This document shows, piece by piece, positions 1 through 11,269 of a stretch of DNA of 64,000 nucleotides (position 1 is its first letter; the number at the start of each line of letters is the position of its first letter). The stretch is from contig NZ_LITU01000065.1 of the NCBI RefSeq assembly GCF_001280595.1, forward strand, positions 190,366 through 254,365, in the 5' to 3' direction. The position numbers and the translations under genes were made by a program. Source of the DNA: Paenibacillus xylanivorans. GTDB lineage: Bacteria; Bacillota; Bacilli; Paenibacillales; Paenibacillaceae. The notes under the pieces are model-generated. The model saw only the letters and a program-made list of their open reading frames with translations. It was not told the origin of the DNA and did not search any database.

Positions 1-131
1 TCACAGCCGAAGTGGAGATGTTTCATTTTTATTGTGAACCGCCATAAGACAGCAGCGAAACCACAACATGTGACTACAAAATTGCCTGATAGTGGGTTCC
101 TGTCGCCAGTCGGATGAACCAAGTATAAATG

Positions 132-176
132 AAAAACGCTGTGTCCAGAACCTCTTGCCCTGGACACAACGTTTCG
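132..176 (-). terminator. Intrinsic terminator of the cellulase gene
   Basis: An inverted repeat (gtgtcca at 141-147 against tggacac at 161-167, extended by an aacg-type base) sits just past the stop of the minus-strand cellulase. Read leftward it is followed by a run of T. I see no gene in 1-131. Confidence 0.75.
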
Positions 177-220
177 TGGATTGAATTCCAATCTGCTATA
201 CATTGAGCTGTGAAACCCAA

Positions 221-1945
221 TTAGGAAGAGATTCCGACAACACTCGAACCATTCTTTGTAATTTTGTACGTAATTACGTCTCCGCTCCAGAAGTGGAACT
301 TGAGAATGACTTCGCCATTATTCGTTTCGTTGAAGAAGTTTTGTTTCAGTTCAATCACGTTACTGTTGTAATTCGGACTGAAAGCGTAGGAAAATTCTTT
401 GAATGAAGTCCAGTTTTGCGGACCGGCGTTTCCTCCACTTGTATACGTTGCTTCCATGGTGGCCAACTGATTGCCATTAAAGGTAGTCGGAATCGCAAAC
501 GAGCTCGTGGTACCTGTTACATTGCTCAGTTTAGGCGTATCATACTTGATGATATTCAGGTTCCAGTTTGCGCCTTTGTTGAATTTGGCTGTCAGCTTGG
601 CATTGACACCAAGATTGCCGGAAGTGGTCAGTCTGGTCAATAGACTGGATTTCAATGTCAGCACATCACCACTGATTGTATAATCTGTACCTTGAACAAG
701 GGTAGTACTGCCATTAGCAAGTGAACTAAATGTATTGCCATTGAGATTCAGTTTTACTGTTTTGTCCTGAATCGCAGCCCCTTTTTTCAGATAAACCAGA
801 TCCGATTCAGCAGTGGACGAACGACCTGTCCAGCTTGCTTTCATCGTGTTATACAGATCCTGATCAGACCAGGTAAAGCTTGTACGACCGAAATGCTGCC
901 CATTATCCCATAACATGGTGGTCATCTGTTTCTGACGCAGGTATTGGCCAATGAATTCAAAAAATTTCAACTTCTCACCTTGCTCAATGACCCCAGTGTG
1001 CTGATCAAAGCCGAGCAAGCCATACTCACCGACGATAACCGGAATACCTTTGGCTGTAAATGCATTGTACACACGGTCGAAGGTATCCGTAATATCCTTT
1101 TGCACTTCAGCGTTATATTTCGTATACCCTGCAATATTTACACTGAATGGCCAGAAGCCATAGTAGTGAACGGTAGCGATAATGTTAGGGTCATTCAATT
1201 TCGCAATCGTCTGGGATAATGCATCGAGATCTGGTTGAGCGGAAGAGGTATGCATCGTTGGGAGGACCAATGGACGTGCTGCATTATTTCCGCCGGATGC
1301 TCTCACGATGTTATGAAAAGATACATTCAACTCATCCAGCAAAGCGTAAGCAGTAGCGGTATTCGTTGTACCACCTTCGGTGAAGCGTGGTTCATTTACA
1401 CTTTCGAACATCAGTTTAGTGGATGAGTTTTTGAATTTGTTTGCAATTTGAGTCCAGGCCGAGTTGTAACGAGCAAGAACATTGGCATGGTCATTCTCCA
1501 TATAGCTGATCCACTGCCATGAATCGTGATGGATATTGATCATGACATACAGATTGGCATCAAGGGCCCAGTTTACAACCTGTTGTACGCGATTCATGTA
1601 AGCGGTATCAATAGTGTAGTTAGGTGCTCCTCCTATATGAGCTTGCCAGGTCACTGGAATACGAATGCTCTTGTAGCCTTGATTGGCGATATTTTGAATC
1701 AGTTGCTGAGTGATCAGAGGGTTACCCCAGGCCGTTTCATCTGCACCAACGGCGTCCAGCGAGTTACCCAGATTCCAGCCCGGCTCCATCGCAGTAACAT
1801 AGGACTGAATATTGGTTGGAGCAGCGGCTGCATTTGCCTGAATCGAGTCATCTGTAGCAGCAGAAGCGATGGCTGATGAGAACAGGGATAGGATCATTGC
1901 CGTTACGATAGTGAGTGAGAGGGCCGATTTGCGGTTTTTGTTCAT
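221..1945 (-). CDS. Secreted GH5 endo-beta-1,4-glucanase with C-terminal X2/Ig-like and CBM46-like modules
   Basis: An extracellular cellulase, inferred to cleave internal beta-1,4-glucosidic bonds in cellulose, mixed-linkage glucan or xyloglucan. A Sec signal peptide spans about the first 30 residues and ends near ASA. The GH5 catalytic domain (about 45-375) shows the acid/base Glu in SVNEPR (about residue 185) and the nucleophile Glu in VGEYGLL (about 307). An X2/Ig-like module (about 385-475) and a last module of about 95 residues resembling CBM46 follow, the order described for the GH5_4 enzyme BhCel5B; the subfamily call is by resemblance. I chose the second ATG because it lies 9 bases after AAGGAG, whereas the ATG at 1951 lies 3 bases after it. 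A cre-like operator stands about 130 bases upstream, suggesting CcpA repression. Divergent from the beta-glucoside genes, whose substrates its products could become. Confidence 0.93.
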   Translation of the reverse strand: MNKNRKSALSLTIVTAMILSLFSSAIASAATDDSIQANAAAAPTNIQSYVTAMEPGWNLGNSLDAVGADETAWGNPLITQQLIQNIANQGYKSIRIPVTWQAHIGGAPNYTIDTAYMNRVQQVVNWALDANLYVMINIHHDSWQWISYMENDHANVLARYNSAWTQIANKFKNSSTKLMFESVNEPRFTEGGTTNTATAYALLDELNVSFHNIVRASGGNNAARPLVLPTMHTSSAQPDLDALSQTIAKLNDPNIIATVHYYGFWPFSVNIAGYTKYNAEVQKDITDTFDRVYNAFTAKGIPVIVGEYGLLGFDQHTGVIEQGEKLKFFEFIGQYLRQKQMTTMLWDNGQHFGRTSFTWSDQDLYNTMKASWTGRSSTAESDLVYLKKGAAIQDKTVKLNLNGNTFSSLANGSTTLVQGTDYTISGDVLTLKSSLLTRLTTSGNLGVNAKLTAKFNKGANWNLNIIKYDTPKLSNVTGTTSSFAIPTTFNGNQLATMEATYTSGGNAGPQNWTSFKEFSYAFSPNYNSNVIELKQNFFNETNNGEVILKFHFWSGDVITYKITKNGSSVVGISS

Positions 1946-2074
1946 TAACATATTCTCCTTTGTAATTATAATCGATGAACTAAAAATAGAGCGCTTACAA
2001 AAATTGGCGATTTAAGTTCAGCATAGAACTAGAACTTAGATTGATTTAAATGGAATCACCACCAAATTAAGTAT

Positions 2075-2088
2075 TGAAAACGTTTTCT
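2075..2088. promoter_or_regulatory. cre-type catabolite (CcpA) operator upstream of the cellulase
   Basis: TGAAAACGTTTTCT matches the Bacillus cre consensus TGWAANCGNTNWCA at every fixed base except the last. It is nearly palindromic and lies in the 645-base gap between the cellulase and the 6-phospho-beta-glucosidase, nearer the cellulase start. Confidence 0.7.
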
Positions 2089-2255
2089 GAAATGCAAATA
2101 TATCACGATTTATCCAAAGAAAATACCATGATAATTGGATGATAATTCATGTGAAAATTAGTGGTTATAACAATTATGGAATATCGTAGGGGAATGCATT
2201 ATTTTACTTCGAGTTACTCGGTTGCTTCAGGAGCAATCGATAAAAACCAATGATA

Positions 2256-2292
2256 CGTAGTGCTTTGGATCTCCTATATCACAGGCACTACG
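2256..2292. repeat. Inverted repeat in the cellulase/bglA gap
   Basis: CGTAGTGC (2256-2263) and GCACTACG (2285-2292) are perfect 8-base arms around a 21-base loop. No T run follows on either side, so it is not an obvious terminator. Function unknown. A smaller hairpin (ttgct/agcaa) lies at about 2221-2236. Confidence 0.35.
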
Positions 2293-2385
2293 ATTCATGC
2301 GGATGCAGGATATACGTCTCGTTAATCGTTAAGTCCAAGAGTTTGAAAAATCCAATCCGACTTCTGTTACCCAGTCACAATAAAA

Positions 2386-2414
2386 TTGACAATTCAGCTA
2401 TTCCTTGCTAAAGT
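2386..2414 (+). promoter_or_regulatory. Sigma-A-type promoter for bglA
   Basis: TTGACA at 2386-2391, a 17-base spacer, and TAAAGT at 2409-2414 preceded by TGC, which would act as an extended -10. It would start a transcript about 20 bases before the antiterminator element. Confidence 0.65.
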
Positions 2415-2442
2415 TTTATCCAATCCGCATAATTGTGATCTG

Positions 2443-2520
2443 GGAATGTTACCGATATGGGCATAACCTGAGCTGGCTTGTATACACTGCAACGTGTATT
2501 CAGGTTGGTTCGGGTTTTTT
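2443..2520 (+). promoter_or_regulatory. LicT/BglG-type RAT element and overlapping terminator in the bglA leader
   Basis: A diverged ribonucleic antiterminator begins with GGAATGTTACC at 2443 and ends with GGGCATAACC at about 2468. Its last bases, aacctga (2465-2471), can pair with ttcgggtt (2509-2516), which is followed directly by TTTT; an inner hairpin (atacac/gtgtat) lies between. Antiterminator and terminator are therefore mutually exclusive. The copy differs from the two better-matching copies at 4173 and 5226. Confidence 0.75.
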
Positions 2521-2590
2521 CTATTTTGTCTTATTAATATTTCTTGCGATTGGAGCGGATAACAGAATTACATATTTGGAAGGAGAATGA

Positions 2591-4036
<1,446 letters not shown>

Positions 4037-4114
4037 GCAATGCATTAACCAAGGGCTTCTCCCTGATATGATCGGAAGGACCATTCTTCATGGAACTTCC
4101 GATTGTTCCCTCAT

Positions 4115-4128
4115 TGAAAGCGTTGACA
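4115..4128. promoter_or_regulatory. cre operator overlapping the -35 of licT
   Basis: TGAAAGCGTTGACA fits the cre consensus TGWAANCGNTNWCA at every fixed position. Its last six bases are the -35 hexamer of the licT promoter, so CcpA binding would block RNA polymerase directly. Confidence 0.75.
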
Positions 4129-4151
4129 TATGTTTCTCTTCGCGCTATACT
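4123..4151 (+). promoter_or_regulatory. Sigma-A promoter of licT
   Basis: TTGACA (4123-4128), exactly 17 bases, then TATACT (4146-4151). Transcription would start about 15 bases before the RAT element. Confidence 0.8.
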
Positions 4152-4172
4152 TGACGCAATTATATCGTTTTG

Positions 4173-4264
4173 GGATTGTTACTACTTGAAGTAGGCAAAA
4201 CCTAAGCACCAAAAAACAGACGTACATGTCTTGTTTATTTTGTGATGCTTCAGGTTTTTTTTGT
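4173..4264 (+). promoter_or_regulatory. RAT antiterminator and terminator in the licT leader
   Basis: The element opens with GGATTGTTACT (4173) and closes with AGGCAAAACC (about 4193-4202), the classic LicT/SacY/BglG RNA target. The same aacctaagca segment can pair with tgcttcaggtt (about 4246-4256), followed by a T run, and an inner hairpin (acagac/gtcttgt) closes the loop. LicT therefore probably controls its own synthesis. Confidence 0.88.
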
Positions 4265-4321
4265 ATGCCCAAAAGGCGATATATGACTGCCAAGAGAGTG
4301 GATCGTGACGGGGGGATTGAA

Positions 4322-5152
4322 GTGAAAATAGCAAAGGTTATCAACAATAACGTCATTAGCATCTATCAAGCGGATGGAGCAGAGCTTGTCGTGATGGGGC
4401 GTGGGATTGCCTTTAAGAAAAAGCCGGGGGATAAAGTAGACGAGACCCGTATCCAGAAAGTATTTGCGCTTAAAAACAAACAGACATCCGACAATTTCAA
4501 AATGCTGCTGCGCGAAGTACCGATGGAACTGATCGAGATTGTGGAAGAAATTATTACCTATGCCAGAGAGAATCTGGGCCGTAACCTGAATGAAAATATC
4601 TATGTTTCCCTAACAGATCACATTAACTTTGCGATTGAACGATATCGTGAAGGTGTTGAAATCAAGAATGCACTGATGTGGGAAATCAAACAGCTGTATA
4701 AGGCTGAGTTCGGACTGGGTCTGAAAACGCTGGAGCAGATCAAGTCCAGACTGGATATTGAGCTTCCACCGGATGAAGCAGCGTATATTGCCCTGCATAT
4801 TGTCAATGCGGAGATGAATGAAGAAGTCATTACAACGATGAACATCACGAAGTTTATTCAGCAGATTATTAATATAGCGAAATATCACTTCAAGATGGAA
4901 TTTGATGAAGAGTCTCTCAGCTATTTTCGCTTCATTACGCATCTGAAATTCTTCTCTCAGAGGGTATTAAGCGGGACGCATTATGACAACAACTATGACC
5001 ACTTCTATGACATGATCAAAGAGAAGCACCCGGAAGCAGCGGCATGTACGGAGAAAATCGAAATGTTCGTTAACAAGGAATATAACCATCAGCTTACCAA
5101 CGAAGAGAAATTGTATCTGACCGTCCACATTGAACGAGTTGTTAATCGATAA
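4322..5152 (+). CDS. licT: LicT/BglG-family transcriptional antiterminator
   Basis: RNA-binding regulator that stabilises RAT hairpins to prevent termination when beta-glucosides are present. The N-terminal CAT RNA-binding domain (about 1-56, with VINNNVIS and VVMGRGIAF) is followed by PRD1 and PRD2. All four phosphorylatable histidines fall at positions 100, 159, 207 and 269, the numbering known for B. subtilis LicT, which strongly supports the GTG start at 4322 (GGGGGGA upstream). The open frame continues upstream to 4226, but that part is the leader terminator. In known systems PRD1 is phosphorylated by the sugar permease (negative) and PRD2 by HPr (positive). Both target permease and hydrolase flank it. 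Confidence 0.95.
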   Translation: MKIAKVINNNVISIYQADGAELVVMGRGIAFKKKPGDKVDETRIQKVFALKNKQTSDNFKMLLREVPMELIEIVEEIITYARENLGRNLNENIYVSLTDHINFAIERYREGVEIKNALMWEIKQLYKAEFGLGLKTLEQIKSRLDIELPPDEAAYIALHIVNAEMNEEVITTMNITKFIQQIINIAKYHFKMEFDEESLSYFRFITHLKFFSQRVLSGTHYDNNYDHFYDMIKEKHPEAAACTEKIEMFVNKEYNHQLTNEEKLYLTVHIERVVNR

Positions 5153-5163
5153 TAATTAAAATG

Positions 5164-5193
5164 TTGACAAATTTGGTTAAATCATAATAATAT
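5164..5193 (+). promoter_or_regulatory. Promoter of the beta-glucoside PTS gene
   Basis: TTGACA (5164-5169) and TAATAT (5188-5193) separated by 18 bases, right after the licT stop. The PTS gene can thus be transcribed apart from licT. Confidence 0.6.
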
Positions 5194-5225
5194 GAGATTA
5201 ACAGGAATTGAATACGATTTAACTG

Positions 5226-7259
<2,034 letters not shown>

Positions 7260-7283
7260 AGAATAAACGATAGACGATTGACA

Positions 7284-7340
7284 AAAGCCGTGCCCTACGT
7301 TGAACAGATTGAATTTCTGTTTATGTGGGCGCGGCTTTGT
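7284..7340. terminator. Intrinsic terminator after bglP, probably bidirectional
   Basis: aaagccgtgccc (7284-7295) pairs with gggcgcggcttt (7327-7338), with an inner aacag/ctgtt hairpin. It separates bglP from the convergent bioY. Confidence 0.8.
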
Positions 7341-7384
7341 TCATAAAATAAATTCAGTTCCAGATTACTTAATACAAGTAGCAA

Positions 7385-7975
7385 TCAGGAGTCTGCTCGT
7401 ACAACTGTTGAGTTCATGTTGCCAGTCAGTCGCTGTGGAGGGAAGACCATGCGCACAGGCGCGATGATAATTGCAGCGAACAAGGCTTTGATCAGATCAC
7501 CGATGATGTAGGGATAGAATCCTTGTATCATGGCCTCGGGTAACGACATTTTGTAAGCATAGGCCAGCCAGGGCACGCCCGAAACATAAATCAACAATGA
7601 ACCAAACACCTCAAATACGATAAAAGCGAGGAAGTAACCTACAAATCCTTTCAATTTGATCCTAGAGAGCAGTAATCCAATGAGCAGTGCGGAGAAAGGC
7701 CACATCATGACATATCCACCAGTAGGCCCCAGGAGTACTGCGAGTCCGCCTGCGCCATGCAGAAGCGGGAAGCCAATGGCAGTCAGGATGACAACCAGAG
7801 CGATACTTAGAAAACCATATAATGGGCCAAGCAGTCCTCCTGCCAGCATAACCGCAAGAGTTTGCAATGTAATCGGCACAGGAGAGAAACCAATGGGAAT
7901 ACTTATGTATCCAAAAATAACAAGTATGGCTGCCATGAGTGCGCTAAATACAATACCTCGCAAAGACAATTTCAT
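7385..7975 (-). CDS. bioY: Biotin transporter substrate-binding component BioY
   Basis: Integral membrane S-component of the biotin ECF transporter, 196 residues, five to six hydrophobic helices. The family features are visible: an N-terminal MKLSLRGI leader, PVPITLQTLAVML, and the loop GPTGGYVMMWPF typical of BioY. It is divergent from an ECF ATPase and an ATPase-EcfT fusion that could supply the energising module. A palindrome of BirA type sits in the shared intergenic region, fitting biotin-dependent repression. Confidence 0.93.
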   Translation of the reverse strand: MKLSLRGIVFSALMAAILVIFGYISIPIGFSPVPITLQTLAVMLAGGLLGPLYGFLSIALVVILTAIGFPLLHGAGGLAVLLGPTGGYVMMWPFSALLIGLLLSRIKLKGFVGYFLAFIVFEVFGSLLIYVSGVPWLAYAYKMSLPEAMIQGFYPYIIGDLIKALFAAIIIAPVRMVFPPQRLTGNMNSTVVRADS

Positions 7976-8008
7976 GTTTGAACATTCCTTTCAATTTTGG
8001 TAATCTTA

Positions 8009-8040
8009 TTGTTAACCGATTAAACGGACGTGGTTAACGA
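8009..8040. promoter_or_regulatory. BirA-type biotin operator between bioY and the ECF genes
   Basis: TTGTTAACC (8009-8017) and GGTTAACGA (8032-8040) form an inverted repeat with a 14-base spacer. This resembles BirA boxes of Firmicutes, whose half sites read TTGTTAAC/GTTAACAA with a 14-16 base spacer. Its position could control both divergent units. Confidence 0.78.
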
Positions 8041-8087
8041 TTTGGATCGTACCACAAAAGACTCAAAAGGGAAAGGACCAATTTGCG

Positions 8088-8942
8088 ATGCAAGACGTTA
8101 CACCTTTGATTACACTGGATCAAGTCCGTGTTCATTATGCGTCCGAGTCAGGACGTGTTCGTAAGGCAGTGGATGGGGTTTCCCTAGAATTAGCGCCCGG
8201 AGAATGGATAAGTATTGTGGGAGCCAATGGTAGCGGCAAAAGTACGCTGGCAGGACTGCTAATCGGATTCACTCCGCTATCCGGCGGAGAAAGGAAGGCT
8301 TCTTCGGAACTGGTTGTTCGTGGAGTCCTCCAGCAGCCTGATGCGCAGGTACTTGGAGATACCATTGAGGAGGAATTTCATTTTGCCTTATCCTCGTTGC
8401 TGGAATCTACTGATGAACAATTACGACGGAGAGATCACGCATTACATACAGTTGGACTAGAGCACCCGCCAGAGGCGGCAATATCTATGCTGTCTGGAGG
8501 ACAGAAGCAGCTACTTAATATCGCGGTAGCGCTGGCGGCCAAGCCGGATGTGCTCATTCTGGACGAACCTACGGCCATGCTTGACCCGGGAGCCAGAGAT
8601 CGAATGGAAGCGGTAGTTCAAACCATTGTCCAGCAAGGGACGGCGGTAATCTGGATTACGCATCATTTGGAGGAAGCGACGTTGTGCGATCGAATTATTG
8701 CCATGGAACAGGGACGCTGTGTGTACGATGGAGCGCCTGCAGCTTTCTTCTATGGAAGGGAGAAGGAAGGCACAACGGCTGAGGCTGGAAAAGAAAGACA
8801 ACAACCATCGCCCTGCGAAATGCTTGGGCTTGCTCCACCTTTTACAGTGCAGACGGCTCTACTCCTGAAAAGGAAAGGTCTGCTCCATCATTCGACACCT
8901 TTGCGACCAGAGCAGTTGGTTAAGGAGGTAGCCCTTTGGTAA
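8088..8942 (+). CDS. ECF transporter ATPase
   Basis: Cytosolic ATPase of an energy-coupling-factor vitamin importer, 284 residues. Walker A GANGSGKST lies at 45-53, the Q-loop in LQQPDAQ (about 81-87), the signature LSGGQ at 135-139, Walker B VLILDEPT at about 155-162 and the H-loop in ITHHLEE. The C-terminal 60 residues are a family-typical tail of low similarity. Its stop overlaps the next gene, so the two are co-translated. The pairing with bioY is inferred from the divergent arrangement and shared operator; ECF modules can also serve other S-components. Confidence 0.88.
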   Translation: MQDVTPLITLDQVRVHYASESGRVRKAVDGVSLELAPGEWISIVGANGSGKSTLAGLLIGFTPLSGGERKASSELVVRGVLQQPDAQVLGDTIEEEFHFALSSLLESTDEQLRRRDHALHTVGLEHPPEAAISMLSGGQKQLLNIAVALAAKPDVLILDEPTAMLDPGARDRMEAVVQTIVQQGTAVIWITHHLEEATLCDRIIAMEQGRCVYDGAPAAFFYGREKEGTTAEAGKERQQPSPCEMLGLAPPFTVQTALLLKRKGLLHHSTPLRPEQLVKEVALW

Positions 8943-10690
8943 TTGAATTAGAACATGTAAGCATAGCTTCGTCACAACCTGACAAAAGAGCGCTACTTCA
9001 AGACATCACTGTCCAACTGAACCGTGGAGAAATAACTTTATTGCTAGGCTGCACAGGATCAGGCAAAACCACACTGCTGCAAACGATCGCTGGTCTAAAA
9101 CCTCCAGATGCGGGTAGCCTCAAGCTGGACGGAGAGCCTTACTGGCAGAACAGGAAAGTACCACAGTCCATTCTGTTGCAAATGGGGTTGGTCTTTCAAT
9201 TCCCGGAGCAACAGCTGTTCGCCCGAAGCATTGGGCGTGAATTTGCGTATTCCCTGCGTCCATACCGTCTACCCGATGAACAAAAGAAAAAGCAGATTTC
9301 CAAGGCGCTTGAGCGCTGGGACTCCCCGACGGTGGGGCATAAAGGGGAAGAACGATTCCATCCGGACAGATCACCCTTTGCACTGAGTGGAGGAGAACGG
9401 AGAAGACTGGGGCTCGCCCTGGGAACGGCTACGCAGCCTTCATGGCTGTTGCTTGATGAACCGAGTGCCGGATTAGAAGCACAAAGTGTTGTCATGCTGC
9501 TGGATGCATTAAATCAGCATCGAAATGCAGGTGAGGGAGCTATCGTAGCTACTCACGATCTGGACACGTTTTTGCCGCATGCGGATCGGGTTCTTTTGTT
9601 GAAGGAGGGACGACTGGTTGCTGATCTTTCACCAAAGGAACTTCATGCAAAGCCAGAATTGCTGGAGCTTGCCGGAATTGGGCTGCCACCCTCTATGCAA
9701 CTAGCACAACAATTTGCGGCGGCGGGCATACATTTGCCTTTTACTGCGATGACCCCGGAGGAAATGGCTGAAAGTATTGTTCAGTCCGTTAACGAGCCGT
9801 TAGAGCAAAAAGCTGATGGTGTTGGTAATGAGGATGAATTCAGAGATGAAGAGAGGCTTGCCTTGTCACGCTTCAACACTTCGGGAGAAGAAGGCAAACA
9901 GGATGCCATCTACGCCCACGCTAAATCAGGTTCAAGTAGAGGATTATATGGTGCAATGGACCCGCGTCTTAAATGGGTTTTATACATCTTGCTCGTGACC
10001 GCAACGATGCTTCAGCACCAATGGCTGGGCCTATCTCTTACGTTAGTGCCAGTCATTTTAGCGCTCGTTGTGCTGCCACGTCAGGCACTGATGGGATGCT
10101 TGAAACTAATGAAGCCGCTCGTACTGTTCTTTCTCATATCCACCGCATTGTCGGGGACGACTCTTACTACAGAAGGAGGCGGCTTACAGTTCGGATTTTC
10201 CCTGATGCAGGCGGAGGCGACGTTACTGAATGTGTATCGTTTGTTTATCGTCACCTTGGCAAGTCTTTGGTTTTCACTGACTACGCCTTATGGGCGCATG
10301 GTGGAAGGACTAAATTGGGTGCTTGGCGTCGGCAAAAAAATCAAGCTACCCGTGTCATCGTTTGCCCTCGCCGTGTCCTTAATCTTCCGTTTTATCCCGA
10401 TGATCTGGAGTGAATGGCAGCGATTCTCGCTGATCGTCCGGGCACGCGGCAAAGCTGCATTACGACCGAATACGGTACGAGTGCGTGATCTTGGTCCAAT
10501 GGTCATTCCCTTGCTCATGGCGCTGTTTCAGCGTGCAGAAGATATGACGATTGCAATGGAAATGCGGAAAGTTAGAGAGAATTCACTGCTTGGATCACGT
10601 TCATCCTTATTGGTATGGTCCAAACGGGATACGTGGATTTGCATGATTGGACTTATTGTTTTTGTATTTTATATCTGGATCAGAGATTGA
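8936..10690 (+). CDS. Fused ECF transporter ATPase-EcfT transmembrane protein
   Basis: A single 584-residue polypeptide joins the second ECF ATPase to the transmembrane coupling protein EcfT. The ATPase half (about 1-260) has Walker A GCTGSGKTT (38-46), signature LSGGE (150-154) and Walker B LLLDEPSAG. A hydrophilic linker of about 60 residues follows, then EcfT (about 335-584) with several membrane helices and the two coupling motifs, RARG and EMRKVRE. These proteins are usually separate genes. The TTG start at 8936 is 7 bases after AAGGAGG and the gene overlaps the upstream ATPase. I see no stop or frame break at the junction, so the fusion looks genuine. Confidence 0.9.
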   Translation: MVIELEHVSIASSQPDKRALLQDITVQLNRGEITLLLGCTGSGKTTLLQTIAGLKPPDAGSLKLDGEPYWQNRKVPQSILLQMGLVFQFPEQQLFARSIGREFAYSLRPYRLPDEQKKKQISKALERWDSPTVGHKGEERFHPDRSPFALSGGERRRLGLALGTATQPSWLLLDEPSAGLEAQSVVMLLDALNQHRNAGEGAIVATHDLDTFLPHADRVLLLKEGRLVADLSPKELHAKPELLELAGIGLPPSMQLAQQFAAAGIHLPFTAMTPEEMAESIVQSVNEPLEQKADGVGNEDEFRDEERLALSRFNTSGEEGKQDAIYAHAKSGSSRGLYGAMDPRLKWVLYILLVTATMLQHQWLGLSLTLVPVILALVVLPRQALMGCLKLMKPLVLFFLISTALSGTTLTTEGGGLQFGFSLMQAEATLLNVYRLFIVTLASLWFSLTTPYGRMVEGLNWVLGVGKKIKLPVSSFALAVSLIFRFIPMIWSEWQRFSLIVRARGKAALRPNTVRVRDLGPMVIPLLMALFQRAEDMTIAMEMRKVRENSLLGSRSSLLVWSKRDTWICMIGLIVFVFYIWIRD

Positions 10691-10788
10691 AGAATGTACT
10701 TTTGCCAAAGAACATGCATAAATGCTTTCATTCCCGTTCAAAATAAACATGCTTTGATCACCACGAAGCAGATATGGAGGGACGAACG

Positions 10789-11094
10789 ATGAAGGATAAA
10801 TTTTTGCAAGAAGAAAGGCAAGAATATACCGATGTGTCCACGGTGGAGTCGCAGCGAAATGATATCACACTCGAAGAGTTCCCTGAAGGTCCTTACGGCT
10901 CATCTCTAATGTCTGAATCTCTTGGCAAAAGCTCGCCGTGGCGAGTGGATCAAAGGACCGCGCACCGTTTCGATTATGAAAATCATGAGCTGCACGAAGG
11001 GGAAGTTCGGGATTATCCCGGTCAGGACGTCTATGATGAAACGGTCCCCGATAATGTAACCAAGCCACAATACCTGGAAGAAGAAGAATCGTAA
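10789..11094 (+). CDS. Hypothetical acidic protein
   Basis: I do not recognise this 101-residue protein. It is hydrophilic and rich in Glu, Asp and Tyr, with no signal peptide, membrane segment or Cys. The start at 10789 is chosen because the earlier in-frame ATG (10774) contains the GGAGGG ribosome binding site, which lies 7 bases before 10789. It is followed by an intrinsic terminator, so it seems monocistronic or the last gene of the ECF unit. Confidence 0.7.
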   Translation: MKDKFLQEERQEYTDVSTVESQRNDITLEEFPEGPYGSSLMSESLGKSSPWRVDQRTAHRFDYENHELHEGEVRDYPGQDVYDETVPDNVTKPQYLEEEES

Positions 11095-11117
11095 TGACGT
11101 TTTATATAAAATAGATG

Positions 11118-11157
11118 ATAGCCTTCGGCAGGATCGTTCTGTCCGGGGGCTATTTTT
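11118..11157 (+). terminator. Intrinsic terminator after the acidic hypothetical protein
   Basis: atagcc (11118-11123) pairs with ggctat (11148-11153), with further pairing inside (cag/ctg), followed by TTTTT. Confidence 0.65.
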
Positions 11158-11269
11158 AGTTGAATTGAAAAAAGAAAACAAATCTCCTCAAATCCCACAA
11201 TATGGGTTATCATAGGCGTAGCTTATATTAAAATGAAAATTAATTCATTGCCAAACGGGGGACATCAGA

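Noticed and set aside
2405..2590. 61-residue open frame before bglA
   Set aside because: It spans the RAT element and the terminator of the bglA leader; no ribosome binding site and no protein-like composition.
4226..4321. N-terminal extension of LicT by 32 residues
   Set aside because: This stretch is the leader terminator and lacks the family's start; the four PRD histidines take the B. subtilis numbering only with the GTG at 4322.
9973..10413. 146-residue plus-strand frame inside the EcfT part
   Set aside because: An out-of-frame shadow; the EcfT frame has intact membrane helices and coupling motifs.
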